Of a stretch of DNA of 64,000 nucleotides, positions 33,932 through 43,970 are shown piece by piece (position 1 is the first letter of the stretch; the number at the start of each line of letters is the position of its first letter). The stretch is from Microbacterium sp. Leaf288. GTDB taxonomy: Bacteria > Actinomycetota > Actinomycetes > Actinomycetales > Microbacteriaceae. The stretch spans positions 248,345 through 312,344 of the forward strand of contig NZ_LMNI01000012.1 of assembly GCF_001422925.1 (NCBI RefSeq). The letters run 5' to 3'. The notes below the pieces were generated by a model. It was given only the letters and a program-made list of their open reading frames with translations. It had not been told where the DNA came from and did not search any database. The translations under genes and the position numbers were made by a program.

Positions 33932-35416
33932 TCAGTTCTTGGCGCGCTCGATGTAGCGCAGCGGGATGTCGATCGTGACCTCCGTGCCGCTGCCCATGAT
34001 GGTGTGCCAGTCGATGGTGCCGCCGAGCTCGCCCTGGATGAGGGTGCGCACGATCTGCGTGCCGAGGCCGCGACCGACCTGACCCTCGGGGAGGCCGGAG
34101 CCGGTGTCGCGCACGCGCACCTCGAGGCGGTCGTCGGTGCGCTCGGCGATGATCTCGACGTCGCCCTCCTGCCCCGCCAGCCCGTGCTCGACGGCGTTCG
34201 TGACGAGTTCGGTGAGGGCGAGCGCGAGCGGCGTCGCGTATTCGCTGGGCAGGGTGCCGAAGCGGCCCGTTGAGTGCGTCTTGGCGCGTGTGTTCGGCGC
34301 CGCGGCGACCTCGGCCACGAGCTTGAGCACGCGGGCGAACACCTCGTCGAAGTCGACGTTCTGCGCGAGGCCTTCCGAGAGCGTGTCGTGCACCACCGCG
34401 ATGGCCGAGACCCGGCGCATGGCCTGCGTGAGCGCTTCACGGGCCTCGTCGGTGTGCGAGCGGCGGGCCTGGATGCGCAGCAGCGACGCGACCGTCTGGA
34501 GGTTGTTCTTGACGCGGTGGTGGATCTCGCGGATCGTCGCGTCCTTGGTGATGAGTTCCTGCTCCTGATGACGGATCTCGGTGACGTCGCGGCAGAGCAC
34601 GATGGCGCCGATGCGCGTGCCGTGGTCGCGCAGCGGAATGGTCCGCAGCGAGACGGTCACGCCGCGGGCCTCCAGGTCGGCACGCCACGGCGCCCGGCCG
34701 GTGACGACGACCGGCAGCGACTCGTCGAACTGGCGCTTCGCAGGGAGGATGCCGGTGACGACCTCCACCAGCGACTCCCCCTCGAGCTCGTCGTCGAACC
34801 CGAGGCGGTTGAACGCCGACAGTGCATTGGGGCTCGCGAACGTCGTCACCCCGTCGACGTCCAGCCGCACCAGTCCATCCGACGCACGGGGCGCGCCACG
34901 GCGCGGCGAGGTGGGTGCGGTGAGGTCGGGGAAGTCCCCCGACGCGATCATCCCGAAGAGGTCGTCGGCGCAGTCGTTGAAGGTGATCTGCTGCCGAGAG
35001 GGGATGCGCGCCTCGCCGAGGTTGGTGTGGCGGGTGAGCACCCCGATGATCGTCGCGTCCTTGCCGTGCTTGCGCGCGACCGGCACCGCACGCACGCGTG
35101 TGGGCGTCTCCTCGAACCAGTCGGGCGAGGCCGAGTCGACGATGCCGCCCGTCTGGAACGCCTCGCGCACCTGCGTGCGCCACTGCGGCCGCACGCGGTC
35201 GCCGACGATGTCGCGGTAGAAGAGCGTCGCCGCACCGCCGGGTCGGGTGTGGGCGACGGCGACGAAGGAATCGTCGGAGGTGGGCACCCAGAGCACGATG
35301 TCGGCGAACGCCAGATCGGCGAGGAGCTGGCCGTCTCCTGCGAGACGGTGCAGCCACTCCACGTCCTCTTCACTGGAGCGGCCCTGGGCGTAAACGAGAT
35401 CGCTGAGGGTCGACAC
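33932..35416 (-). CDS. pdtaS: Sensor histidine kinase PdtaS
   Basis: A 494-residue soluble sensor kinase of the HisKA_2/HWE-like class. The N-terminal part (about 5-150) is a GAF domain, followed by a PAS domain (about 180-280). The phosphoacceptor motif EIHHRVKNNLQ has His299/His300. A HATPase domain is C-terminal with ELVTNAVEHGL, DTGSGLPEG and GRGLGTQIV. In Mycobacterium the kinase phosphorylates PdtaR, an ANTAR RNA-binding antiterminator, and is held off by metals or nitric oxide; the PdtaR gene is not in this window. GTG 35416 has TAGGCT 6 nt upstream. Confidence 0.9.
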   Translation of the reverse strand: MSTLSDLVYAQGRSSEEDVEWLHRLAGDGQLLADLAFADIVLWVPTSDDSFVAVAHTRPGGAATLFYRDIVGDRVRPQWRTQVREAFQTGGIVDSASPDWFEETPTRVRAVPVARKHGKDATIIGVLTRHTNLGEARIPSRQQITFNDCADDLFGMIASGDFPDLTAPTSPRRGAPRASDGLVRLDVDGVTTFASPNALSAFNRLGFDDELEGESLVEVVTGILPAKRQFDESLPVVVTGRAPWRADLEARGVTVSLRTIPLRDHGTRIGAIVLCRDVTEIRHQEQELITKDATIREIHHRVKNNLQTVASLLRIQARRSHTDEAREALTQAMRRVSAIAVVHDTLSEGLAQNVDFDEVFARVLKLVAEVAAAPNTRAKTHSTGRFGTLPSEYATPLALALTELVTNAVEHGLAGQEGDVEIIAERTDDRLEVRVRDTGSGLPEGQVGRGLGTQIVRTLIQGELGGTIDWHTIMGSGTEVTIDIPLRYIERAKN

Positions 35417-35422
35417 GGACCT

Positions 35423-35428
35423 AGCCTA
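35423..35428 (-). promoter_or_regulatory. -10 box TAGGCT of pdtaS
   Basis: TAGGCT on the minus strand ends 6 nt before GTG 35416, a leaderless start. Confidence 0.5.
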
Positions 35429-35439
35429 GAGCGCGATGA

Positions 35440-36753
35440 TCACACGACTCGTTCGCCGACACGTGCCATGTCGTCGGCGTCGGTGTGCACGGGTCGCCCG
35501 GCGCCGGTGAGGTGGACGCCCCGGCGCCGCGGCTTCGCGGCGCGCTGCGGGGCAGGAGCGGGCACGATCGCCTCGCCCACGAATCGGCGGAGCGCGAGCG
35601 TGAAGGGCGATCGGGGCGCCACATCGGCGATGGGCTGAGACGCGAGGATCGCGGCATCCGCGGATCTCGGGTCCTGCGGGAGGAACCAGACGTCCTCGAT
35701 GCCGCCGAAGCGGTCGAGGGTGCGGCGCACCTGCCCGCGGGCGTCGACGCCGAGGGTTCCGGGGCGGAGCCGGTTGGCGACGACGGCCACCCGGGTCGCA
35801 CCGACGGTGGCGCGGAGGTCGGCGTGCCCGCGCAGGAATCGCGCGACGCCCACCGGATCGGCCGCCACCACCGCGACCACGAGGTCTGCGGCGCGCAGCG
35901 CGGCGAGGGTGGCGGCATTGCGTCGCGGCCCGTCGAGGTCGCTCATGATCTCTTCGTCGCGCTCGAGCGACGACGAGACGTCGACGACCGTATAGTCGGC
36001 CCACTCGCGGCAGGCGGCGAGGGCGGCGCCCACACGCCGCTCGCTCAGCTCGGGCCAGCGGGAGGGCCGGTTGATGCCCGTGAGAACGTCGACACCGGTG
36101 CGGCCGAGCGGCACCGCGATGCGGGTGAGCTCGCGCGCGTCGAGACCGCCGAACTCGGCCTGCCGGCACGCGGCGGCGAATCCGGGGCCCTCGTCGGCGA
36201 GCCCGAGGGTCAGGGCGAGCGACGGCGCGTGCGAGTCGGCGTCGACCAGAGCGACGTGGCGTCCGCCGCGCGCGAGCTCGACGGCGAGCTCTGTCGCGAC
36301 GGTGGACCGCCCGGGGGCGCCGGCAGGACCCCACACCGCGATCACGCGCGGCTGCGGGCGCGCGGGCGTCGTCGGCGTCGACGGCCGCGGCGTCGCTGCG
36401 AGGGCCGCGGCGATCCGCCAGGGCTCGGTGTGGAGATCCAGCGGGGCCTCCAGGCCGCACGACGCCGCGATCCGCTCCCCCGCCGCGTCCTCGACGAGCG
36501 GCACGACGCGCGTGCCGGCACGGTCGCAGAGGGCGACGACGGTCGGCGACATCGTGGCCCGCGACACCGCGACCACCAGCGCGTCGGCGTCGGCGAGGGC
36601 CCGGAGCATCGTCTCGGCGTCGGCGCCCAGCATCCCGTCCGCGGCGGCGAGGGCGGGAGCGGATGCCGCGACCTCGAGGATCACGTCGATCCCCTCGCGC
36701 CGCAGCCCCTCGACGAGGAGCCGGGCGTCGTCGACGGCGACGACGACCCTCAC
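35440..36753 (-). CDS. CpaE/MinD-like P-loop ATPase with Arg in the Walker A motif
   Basis: A 437-residue protein. The first 120 residues look like a degenerate receiver-type domain (VVVAVDDARLLVEGLRREGID). After a Pro-rich linker a MinD/ParA-like ATPase follows (about 135-400), with GPAGAPGRST as Walker A, VALVDADSHAPSLA and VVDVSSSLERDEE. The P-loop lysine is replaced by Arg149, a feature I associate with this actinobacterial subgroup. CpaE proteins localise Flp/Tad pilus machinery, but no pilus gene is in the window. The GTG start overlaps the SAF gene stop by 4 nt. Confidence 0.72.
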   Translation of the reverse strand: MRVVVAVDDARLLVEGLRREGIDVILEVAASAPALAAADGMLGADAETMLRALADADALVVAVSRATMSPTVVALCDRAGTRVVPLVEDAAGERIAASCGLEAPLDLHTEPWRIAAALAATPRPSTPTTPARPQPRVIAVWGPAGAPGRSTVATELAVELARGGRHVALVDADSHAPSLALTLGLADEGPGFAAACRQAEFGGLDARELTRIAVPLGRTGVDVLTGINRPSRWPELSERRVGAALAACREWADYTVVDVSSSLERDEEIMSDLDGPRRNAATLAALRAADLVVAVVAADPVGVARFLRGHADLRATVGATRVAVVANRLRPGTLGVDARGQVRRTLDRFGGIEDVWFLPQDPRSADAAILASQPIADVAPRSPFTLALRRFVGEAIVPAPAPQRAAKPRRRGVHLTGAGRPVHTDADDMARVGERVV

Positions 36754-37382
36754 GAGCCGGAACCCGTCGTCGGGACGATGGAGAGCGCGGACTCGTCGGC
36801 CATCGCGGCGAGGGTCGCCGGCACGTCCGCCCGCGGGATCACGAGTTCGAGGGCGGCCGCACCGCCGCCGATCATGGAGTCGTCCCGCGTCACCGAGACC
36901 ACGGTGGCGTCGGCGACCAGGACGCGCGGCTCGTCGTACGCCCCCTGCTCGAGCAGCGGGGCCGACCAGACCTCGACGACGCTGCCCGCCTCGACCGACG
37001 CCGGCACGTCGACGGCGCTGCGGACGACGACGCTGGTGGTGCGCGCGGAGGAGGGATCGCTGACGGATGCTGCGGGCACGAGCTCGCCCGCCTCGATCGT
37101 GCGGGTCGCGACGACGGGCTCGTCGAGGTCGTCCGCGGTGAGGTAGGTGCCGGCAAGCGTCCCGAGTGCGACGTCGACGACCTTCAGGTCGCCGCTCCCG
37201 ATCGCCTCTCCGGGGACGATCGTGTGGGCGGCGGCGTACACCGGGACGGTCTGGCGCGCGGCCGACACGACGAGCCACACGCCGACGACGGATGCTGCCA
37301 CGAGGAGCACGCCGAGGAAGAACCGCGCATCGCCCCAGAAGGCTCGGCGCGGGGTGCGGACGGGGTCGTGGGCGGCTGTCAT
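36750..37382 (-). CDS. SAF-domain membrane protein (CpaB-like)
   Basis: A 210-residue protein with one N-terminal membrane segment (about residues 20-42, FFLGVLLVAASVVGVWLVV) and an extracytoplasmic SAF domain (about 48-115) with VPVYAAAHTIVPGEAIGSGDL, the pattern found in CpaB/RcpC pilus assembly proteins and flagellar FlgA. The C-terminal 100 residues have no motif I recognise. It overlaps the CpaE-like gene by 4 nt, so the two form an operon. Without the other tad genes nearby, its role in envelope or pilus biology is inferred only. Confidence 0.75.
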   Translation of the reverse strand: MTAAHDPVRTPRRAFWGDARFFLGVLLVAASVVGVWLVVSAARQTVPVYAAAHTIVPGEAIGSGDLKVVDVALGTLAGTYLTADDLDEPVVATRTIEAGELVPAASVSDPSSARTTSVVVRSAVDVPASVEAGSVVEVWSAPLLEQGAYDEPRVLVADATVVSVTRDDSMIGGGAAALELVIPRADVPATLAAMADESALSIVPTTGSGS

Positions 37383-37421
37383 GCGTCCATCGTCGCCGAC
37401 TCGGCGTGAGGCCGTCGGGCG

Positions 37422-37430
37422 TTATCCACA
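37422..37430. promoter_or_regulatory. Consensus DnaA box TTATCCACA
   Basis: A perfect match to the strong DnaA box, in the intergenic region between the divergent SAF and HTH genes. Such an AT-rich 9-mer is unlikely by chance in this GC-rich DNA. Confidence 0.55.
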
Positions 37431-37468
37431 GGGGTGAGGGGGCCCAGCCCGCACTGGGGAGGCAGGTC

Positions 37469-37474
37469 CATAAT
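37469..37474 (+). promoter_or_regulatory. -10 box CATAAT of the HTH gene
   Basis: CATAAT ends 6 nt before ATG 37481, again a leaderless spacing. Confidence 0.5.
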
Positions 37475-37480
37475 GGGGGC

Positions 37481-37762
37481 ATGTCAGATGACCCGACGTC
37501 CGACGTGCGGCTCTACGCACCCGCCCAGGTGGGCGAGGTGCTCGGCGTCTCGGTCGACGAGGTCATGGCTCTGGTCCACGAAGGACGGCTCCGGGGCCTG
37601 CGTGTCGGCGCGCCCGCGCGCTGGCGGATCGACGCCGCGAGCGTCGGGGACTACCTCGACGACCAGGCCGAGGAGGCTCGGCGCATGGCGCTCTGGCGTC
37701 AGTCCCAGACCGCCAGCTTCCCCGAGCTGTGGGGTGGAAGCATCGTCCGCCACCCGGACTGA
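37481..37762 (+). CDS. Helix-turn-helix (excisionase/BldC-like) DNA-binding protein
   Basis: A 93-residue protein with a MerR/excisionase-type HTH. LYAPAQVGEVLGVSVDEVMALVHEGRLRGLRVG (residues about 10-42, shown in parts) is followed by RWRIDAASVGDYLDDQ, the wing and last helix. This resembles BldC and other small actinobacterial regulators, not a phage excisionase in context, since no integrase is near. The 30-residue tail (WRQSQTASFPELWGG) is conserved-looking. It faces the SAF gene across a promoter region with a DnaA box. Confidence 0.75.
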   Translation: MSDDPTSDVRLYAPAQVGEVLGVSVDEVMALVHEGRLRGLRVGAPARWRIDAASVGDYLDDQAEEARRMALWRQSQTASFPELWGGSIVRHPD

Positions 37763-37793
37763 GCACGGCATCCCTCGCGCGGCGACCCGGCGG

Positions 37794-38402
37794 TCAGGGG
37801 ATCGCCGGCGCCTCGTCGGCGCGGATCCACGCGATGGCCCCGAACGGCACCAGCCGGTAGCCCGATACCGCGTCGGCGCGCCGCGGCGCGCCCTGGTCGT
37901 GCACCGCGAGATCGAGATGGTCGGCACCGGCGCGATCGATCGTGCCGGTGAGGACCCGCCCCGAGACCAGGTGCACGGCGACCCCCGCCCGGCGGCGCAC
38001 GAGGTCGCGCAGCACGAAGCCGAAGGTGAGCCGTTCGGCCAGGGGCGATCGAGGCGGCGCAGGGCGCGCGGTGCGCAGGAGGTCGGCGTGCGGGAGGCCG
38101 ATGGCCCCCATCGAGGCGAACGGCACGACCACCGCACCCCCCGGTCCGTCGGCGAGGGCCAGAGCGACCCAGTCCGCGCCCACGCCGGTCACCGACGCTC
38201 GCACCGTCGTACCATCGGCGAGGTCGAACGACGCCACGGTCGGCGACGCTCCCTCGCGGGCGGCGAGCAGCGTCAGACGCTCGGACAGCTGCACCCGCGA
38301 GAGCCGCAGGCGCTCGGCCTCGGTGTCGAGCGCGGCACGCTCGGCCTCCCATTCGGAGGCGAGCTGATCCTCGAGGTCGTCGAAGAAGCGGTCCCAGCGC
38401 AC
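37794..38402 (-). CDS. Conserved hypothetical protein, possible double small-beta-barrel
   Basis: A 202-residue actinobacterial protein without a named family that I recall. The first 45 residues are a charged helix (FFDDLEDQLASEWEAER). Two segments with similar strand patterns follow: about 55-100 (FDLADGTTVRASVTGVGADWVALAL..VVPFASMGAIG) and about 140-195 (VHLVSGRVLTGTIDRAGADHLDLAV..LVPFGAIAWI). Both read as small Sm-like or PRC-like barrels ending in a VPF..AI strand. This duplication is my inference from the pattern. GTG 38402 has TACTCT 6 nt upstream. Convergent with the HTH gene. Confidence 0.6.
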   Translation of the reverse strand: MRWDRFFDDLEDQLASEWEAERAALDTEAERLRLSRVQLSERLTLLAAREGASPTVASFDLADGTTVRASVTGVGADWVALALADGPGGAVVVPFASMGAIGLPHADLLRTARPAPPRSPLAERLTFGFVLRDLVRRRAGVAVHLVSGRVLTGTIDRAGADHLDLAVHDQGAPRRADAVSGYRLVPFGAIAWIRADEAPAIP

Positions 38403-38408
38403 TCAGCG

Positions 38409-38414
38409 AGAGTA
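38409..38414 (-). promoter_or_regulatory. -10 box TACTCT of the hypothetical gene
   Basis: TACTCT on the minus strand ends 6 nt before GTG 38402. Confidence 0.5.
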
Positions 38415-38441
38415 GGGCACCGCGGCCCATCGGCCGGCGAG

Positions 38442-38450
38442 TTATCCACA
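38442..38450. promoter_or_regulatory. Second consensus DnaA box TTATCCACA
   Basis: Identical to the box at 37422-37430 and 1020 bp away, in the promoter region shared by the hypothetical gene (minus) and the Rv3235-family gene (plus). Confidence 0.55.
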
Positions 38451-38531
38451 GCCGACCAGGCCGGATTTTCCTGAGAGTTCGCTGTGTGGTCTACTGTCCG
38501 GGAAGACATCCCCCTGTCGAGATTGGCACCC

Positions 38532-38972
38532 ATGGCAACGACGCCCGCGGGCACCGCCCGCGTACCCTATGCGTCCCGCAGCAGCGCGCAGGTCGCAGAG
38601 TTCTTCGCGCCGCAGCGGACGCCGTCCATAGCGCTCCCCGCTCCGGAGCCGTTCCTGCGCAACCTCACGGTCGGCGTGCTCGAGGTCTTCGCGGGTGTCC
38701 GCGAGGTCGACCAGCTCGCCCGCTGGCTCACCGAGGACGCCTACCGCAAGCTCGTCACGCGCACGAACCTCGCGACGCGGGCGCGCAGCGCCCGCGGTGT
38801 GGCAGCGAAGCGCCCCGTGCACACGATCATGTCGGTGCACGAGTCCTCCCCCGCCGACGGCATCATCGAGGCGGTCGTCGTCGTCCGAGGGCCTGCCCGC
38901 ACGCGAGCCCTCGCCGTGCGGATCGAGGGTATGGACGGCCGCTGGCGCGCCACCTCGCTCGCGCTGCTCTGA
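38532..38972 (+). CDS. Rv3235-family protein
   Basis: A 146-residue member of the Rv3235/DUF6459 family, named for its place near secA1 in Mycobacterium. The conserved core is FLRNLTVGVLEVFAGVREVDQLARWLTEDAYRKL (in parts), followed by a beta-rich end (IIEAVVVVRGPARTRALAVRIEG and W..TSLALL). The biochemical role is unknown. A TACTGT box at 38492-38497 may be its -10, giving a leader of about 28 nt; the downstream ATG 38532 fits the family start. The gene is followed by a hairpin at 39049-39084. Confidence 0.85.
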   Translation: MATTPAGTARVPYASRSSAQVAEFFAPQRTPSIALPAPEPFLRNLTVGVLEVFAGVREVDQLARWLTEDAYRKLVTRTNLATRARSARGVAAKRPVHTIMSVHESSPADGIIEAVVVVRGPARTRALAVRIEGMDGRWRATSLALL

Positions 38973-39048
38973 CCGACGCCCTGACGCAGCCGCCGTCGCA
39001 CGCGAACGTCTGACGGCGCCGCGGCATGCGAGGCCCCCACGACCCGGC

Positions 39049-39084
39049 GACGGAACCGGCCCCGACGATGCGGCCGGTCCCGTC
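39049..39084. terminator. 13-bp hairpin between convergent genes
   Basis: GACGGAACCGGCC (39049-39061) pairs with GGCCGGTCCCGTC (39072-39084) with one mismatch and a 10 nt loop. It separates the Rv3235-family gene from the convergent hypothetical gene. Confidence 0.6.
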
Positions 39085-39085
39085 G

Positions 39086-39442
39086 TCAGCTCTTGTCGTC
39101 TGTGTCGATGAGTTCGAGCAGAGATCTCAGCGCGTCGCGGATCTCGTAGTGGTCGTGCTGTCCGGCGCGGCTCTCGGCCGAGATCACCCCGGACCGGTGG
39201 ACCTTCGTGAAGTCGCCCACCGGGAACGAGTACGCCTGTTTCGTCTCCTCGTTCTCACGATGGTCGATGCCGATGTGCCAGTGGGAGTACTCGGTCCATC
39301 CTTCTCGCTCGATGTAGGAGTTCTCCTCGTCAGCCGTCGGCGCGGCCTCCGACCAATCGTCGCGTTCATCGCGCACGACCTTGCCGTCCCGGATGAGCGC
39401 ACGCGCATGGCGCAGCGCCGGCTGGTTCAGTTCGATGGACAT
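39086..39442 (-). CDS. Conserved hypothetical protein
   Basis: A 118-residue soluble, acidic protein. I recognise it only as a conserved actinobacterial hypothetical. Visible features are a helical start (LNQPALRHARALIRDGKVV), an aromatic His/Trp-rich centre (GWTEYSHWHIGID) and a C-terminal segment with GVISAESRAGQHDHYEIRDALRSLL. The many His/Tyr/Asp residues could bind metal, but no known site is seen. ATG 39442 is chosen because TACTTT lies 7 nt before it; the frame continues upstream only as a shadow of the aminotransferase gene. Confidence 0.7.
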   Translation of the reverse strand: MSIELNQPALRHARALIRDGKVVRDERDDWSEAAPTADEENSYIEREGWTEYSHWHIGIDHRENEETKQAYSFPVGDFTKVHRSGVISAESRAGQHDHYEIRDALRSLLELIDTDDKS

Positions 39443-39449
39443 GGGGGAG

Positions 39450-39455
39450 AAAGTA
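39450..39455 (-). promoter_or_regulatory. -10 box TACTTT of the hypothetical gene
   Basis: TACTTT on the minus strand ends 7 nt before ATG 39442. Confidence 0.45.
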
Positions 39456-39516
39456 CGACGCGATCCCCCGTCACACGAGGGGGTTGACGTACGCCGCGAC
39501 CCGCCGACGTCGTCTG

Positions 39517-40743
39517 TTACTGCTTGTACGACGCGAGGAAGTTGCCGAGCCGCTCGACGGCTTCCGAGAGGACGCGCGCCTCGGGCAGCGTGACGATGCG
39601 CAGGTGGTCGGGGGTCGGCCAGTTGAAGCCTGTGCCCTGCACCAGCAGCACGTGCTCGGCGACGAGGAAGTCGTAGACGAGCTTGGCGTCGTCGCGGATC
39701 TCGTACACGTCCGGGTCGAGCCGTGGGAACGCGTAGAGCGCACCCTTGGGCTTCAGGCACGTCACGCCAGGGATGCGCTCGAGGCCCTCCCACGCCGCAT
39801 CCCTCTGCTCATGGAGGCGTCCCTCGGGCGCGATGAGCGCGTCGATCGACTGGACGCCGGACAGCGCGGCCTGCACGGCGTACTGCGCCGGCACGTTGGG
39901 GCACAGACGCGTGGACGCGAGCAGCTGGATGCCCTCCAGGAAACCCGCCGCATGCTTCTTCGGTCCGGTGATGACGAGCCACCCCGAGCGATAGCCCGCG
40001 ACGCGGTACGTCTTCGACAGGCCGTTGAATGTGAGGCACAGCAGGTCGGGCGCGAGCGTCGCGAGCGGGATGTGCTGCTCCTCGTCGTAGAGGATGCGGT
40101 CGTAGATCTCGTCCGAGAGCAGCAGCAGCGAGTTCTCGCGCGCGATCTCGACGATCCCCTGGAGGACCTCGCGGCTGTAGACGGCGCCGGTCGGGTTGTT
40201 GGGATTGATGACGACGATCGCCTTGGTGCGCGGCGTGACCTTCTCGCGGATGTCTTCCAGCGAGGGCTGCCACTCGGCGTCAGGGTCGCAGCGGTAGTGC
40301 ACGGGCGTGCCGCCCGCGAGGCTCGTCATCGCCGTCCACAGCGGATAGTCGGGTGCGGGGATGAGCACCTCGTCGCCCTCGTCGAGGAGCGCCTGCATGG
40401 TCATGGTGATGAGCTCGGACACTCCGTTGCCGAGATAGACGTCGTCGGGGTCGAACTGCGGGAACCCGGCCACCTGCTCGTACCGCGACACGACGGCGCG
40501 CCGCGCCGACATGATGCCCTTGCTGTCGCTGTACCCGTGCGCGTGCGGCACGGCCTCGATCATGTCGCGCACGATCTGGAACGGCGCCTCGAACCCGAAC
40601 ACCGCGGGGTTGCCCGTGTTCAGCTTCAGGATCGTGTGGCCGTCGTCCTCCAGCCGGTCTGCCTCTGCCAGTGCCTGCCCGCGGATCTCGTAGAGAACGT
40701 TCTGGAGCTTGCTCGACTGATCGAGGGGGCGGAGGGGACTCAT
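39517..40743 (-). CDS. Alanine-type PLP-dependent aminotransferase
   Basis: A 408-residue class I aminotransferase of the AlaA/mycobacterial AspC (Rv0337c) type, expected to interconvert pyruvate and alanine with glutamate. The sequence has KLNTGNPAVFGF, GNGVSELI for the phosphate pocket, NPNNPTGAVYS, SDEIYDRILYD, and the PLP lysine in NGLSKTYRVAGYRSGW. Length and the N-terminal SSKLQNVLYEIRG are family-like. ATG 40743 has TATCCT 6 nt upstream, so the upstream ATG at 40776 is not needed. A strong hairpin separates it from secA. Confidence 0.88.
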   Translation of the reverse strand: MSPLRPLDQSSKLQNVLYEIRGQALAEADRLEDDGHTILKLNTGNPAVFGFEAPFQIVRDMIEAVPHAHGYSDSKGIMSARRAVVSRYEQVAGFPQFDPDDVYLGNGVSELITMTMQALLDEGDEVLIPAPDYPLWTAMTSLAGGTPVHYRCDPDAEWQPSLEDIREKVTPRTKAIVVINPNNPTGAVYSREVLQGIVEIARENSLLLLSDEIYDRILYDEEQHIPLATLAPDLLCLTFNGLSKTYRVAGYRSGWLVITGPKKHAAGFLEGIQLLASTRLCPNVPAQYAVQAALSGVQSIDALIAPEGRLHEQRDAAWEGLERIPGVTCLKPKGALYAFPRLDPDVYEIRDDAKLVYDFLVAEHVLLVQGTGFNWPTPDHLRIVTLPEARVLSEAVERLGNFLASYKQ

Positions 40744-40749
40744 CGCTTC

Positions 40750-40755
40750 AGGATA
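40750..40755 (-). promoter_or_regulatory. -10 box TATCCT of the aminotransferase
   Basis: TATCCT on the minus strand ends 6 nt before ATG 40743. Confidence 0.5.
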
Positions 40756-40811
40756 TCCGCGGCCGACCGGTGCCAATCGCCGCCAGGTGGCCCGCCCCGT
40801 GAAACACCAAT

Positions 40812-40854
40812 CGGCGGACGAGACCCCGGGGAAACCCCAAGGTCTCGTCCGCCG
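40812..40854 (-). terminator. 14-bp perfect hairpin downstream of secA
   Basis: CGGCGGACGAGACC (40812-40825) pairs perfectly with 40841-40854 around a 15 nt loop. It is the second hairpin after the secA stop and lies before the aminotransferase promoter. Confidence 0.6.
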
Positions 40855-40884
40855 GCTGTGGTCTCACGGACGAAGACGGAGGAT

Positions 40885-40907
40885 GGATGCCGCGGGTCGC
40901 GGCATCC
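40885..40907 (-). terminator. GGATGCC hairpin at the secA stop
   Basis: GGATGCCGCG (40885-40894) pairs with CGCGGCATCC (40898-40907) with a 3 nt loop, only 3 nt after the secA stop codon. Tandem with the hairpin at 40812-40854. Confidence 0.6.
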
Positions 40908-40910
40908 GCG

Positions 40911-43745
<2,835 letters not shown>

Positions 43746-43914
43746 GGAATGTCTCCATCTTCTGGCTTTCGGGAGCGGCGCAACGGCGCCAGTGCCGCCG
43801 GGGTGCATGACCCCAGGCATACCTGCCCATGTTATCCACCCGTGACCTTGGTGTGCGCTGGGTGTGCACTCATCCATAGGGACTGGGGAGAGGATGCCGC
43901 TCCCCGCGATTCCC

Positions 43915-43953
43915 GGTATGCATATACTCGGTGACTACATACTGGGTATACCC
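43915..43953 (+). promoter_or_regulatory. Palindromic AT-rich operator region, probably for PadR
   Basis: TATGCATA (43917-43924) and GGGTATACCC (43944-43953) are both perfect palindromes, framed by GGTAT...ATACC, 18 nt before the exporter operon ATG. This is by far the most AT-rich patch nearby. The operon encodes a PadR regulator, so this is its likely binding site and promoter. Ribosome binding site GGAGAGG follows. Confidence 0.55.
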
Positions 43954-43970
43954 CGACGGAGAGGTGCGAC

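Noticed and set aside
37481-37762. Phage excisionase
   Set aside because: The HTH resembles excisionases, but there is no integrase, attachment site or other phage gene nearby, so a small host regulator is more likely.
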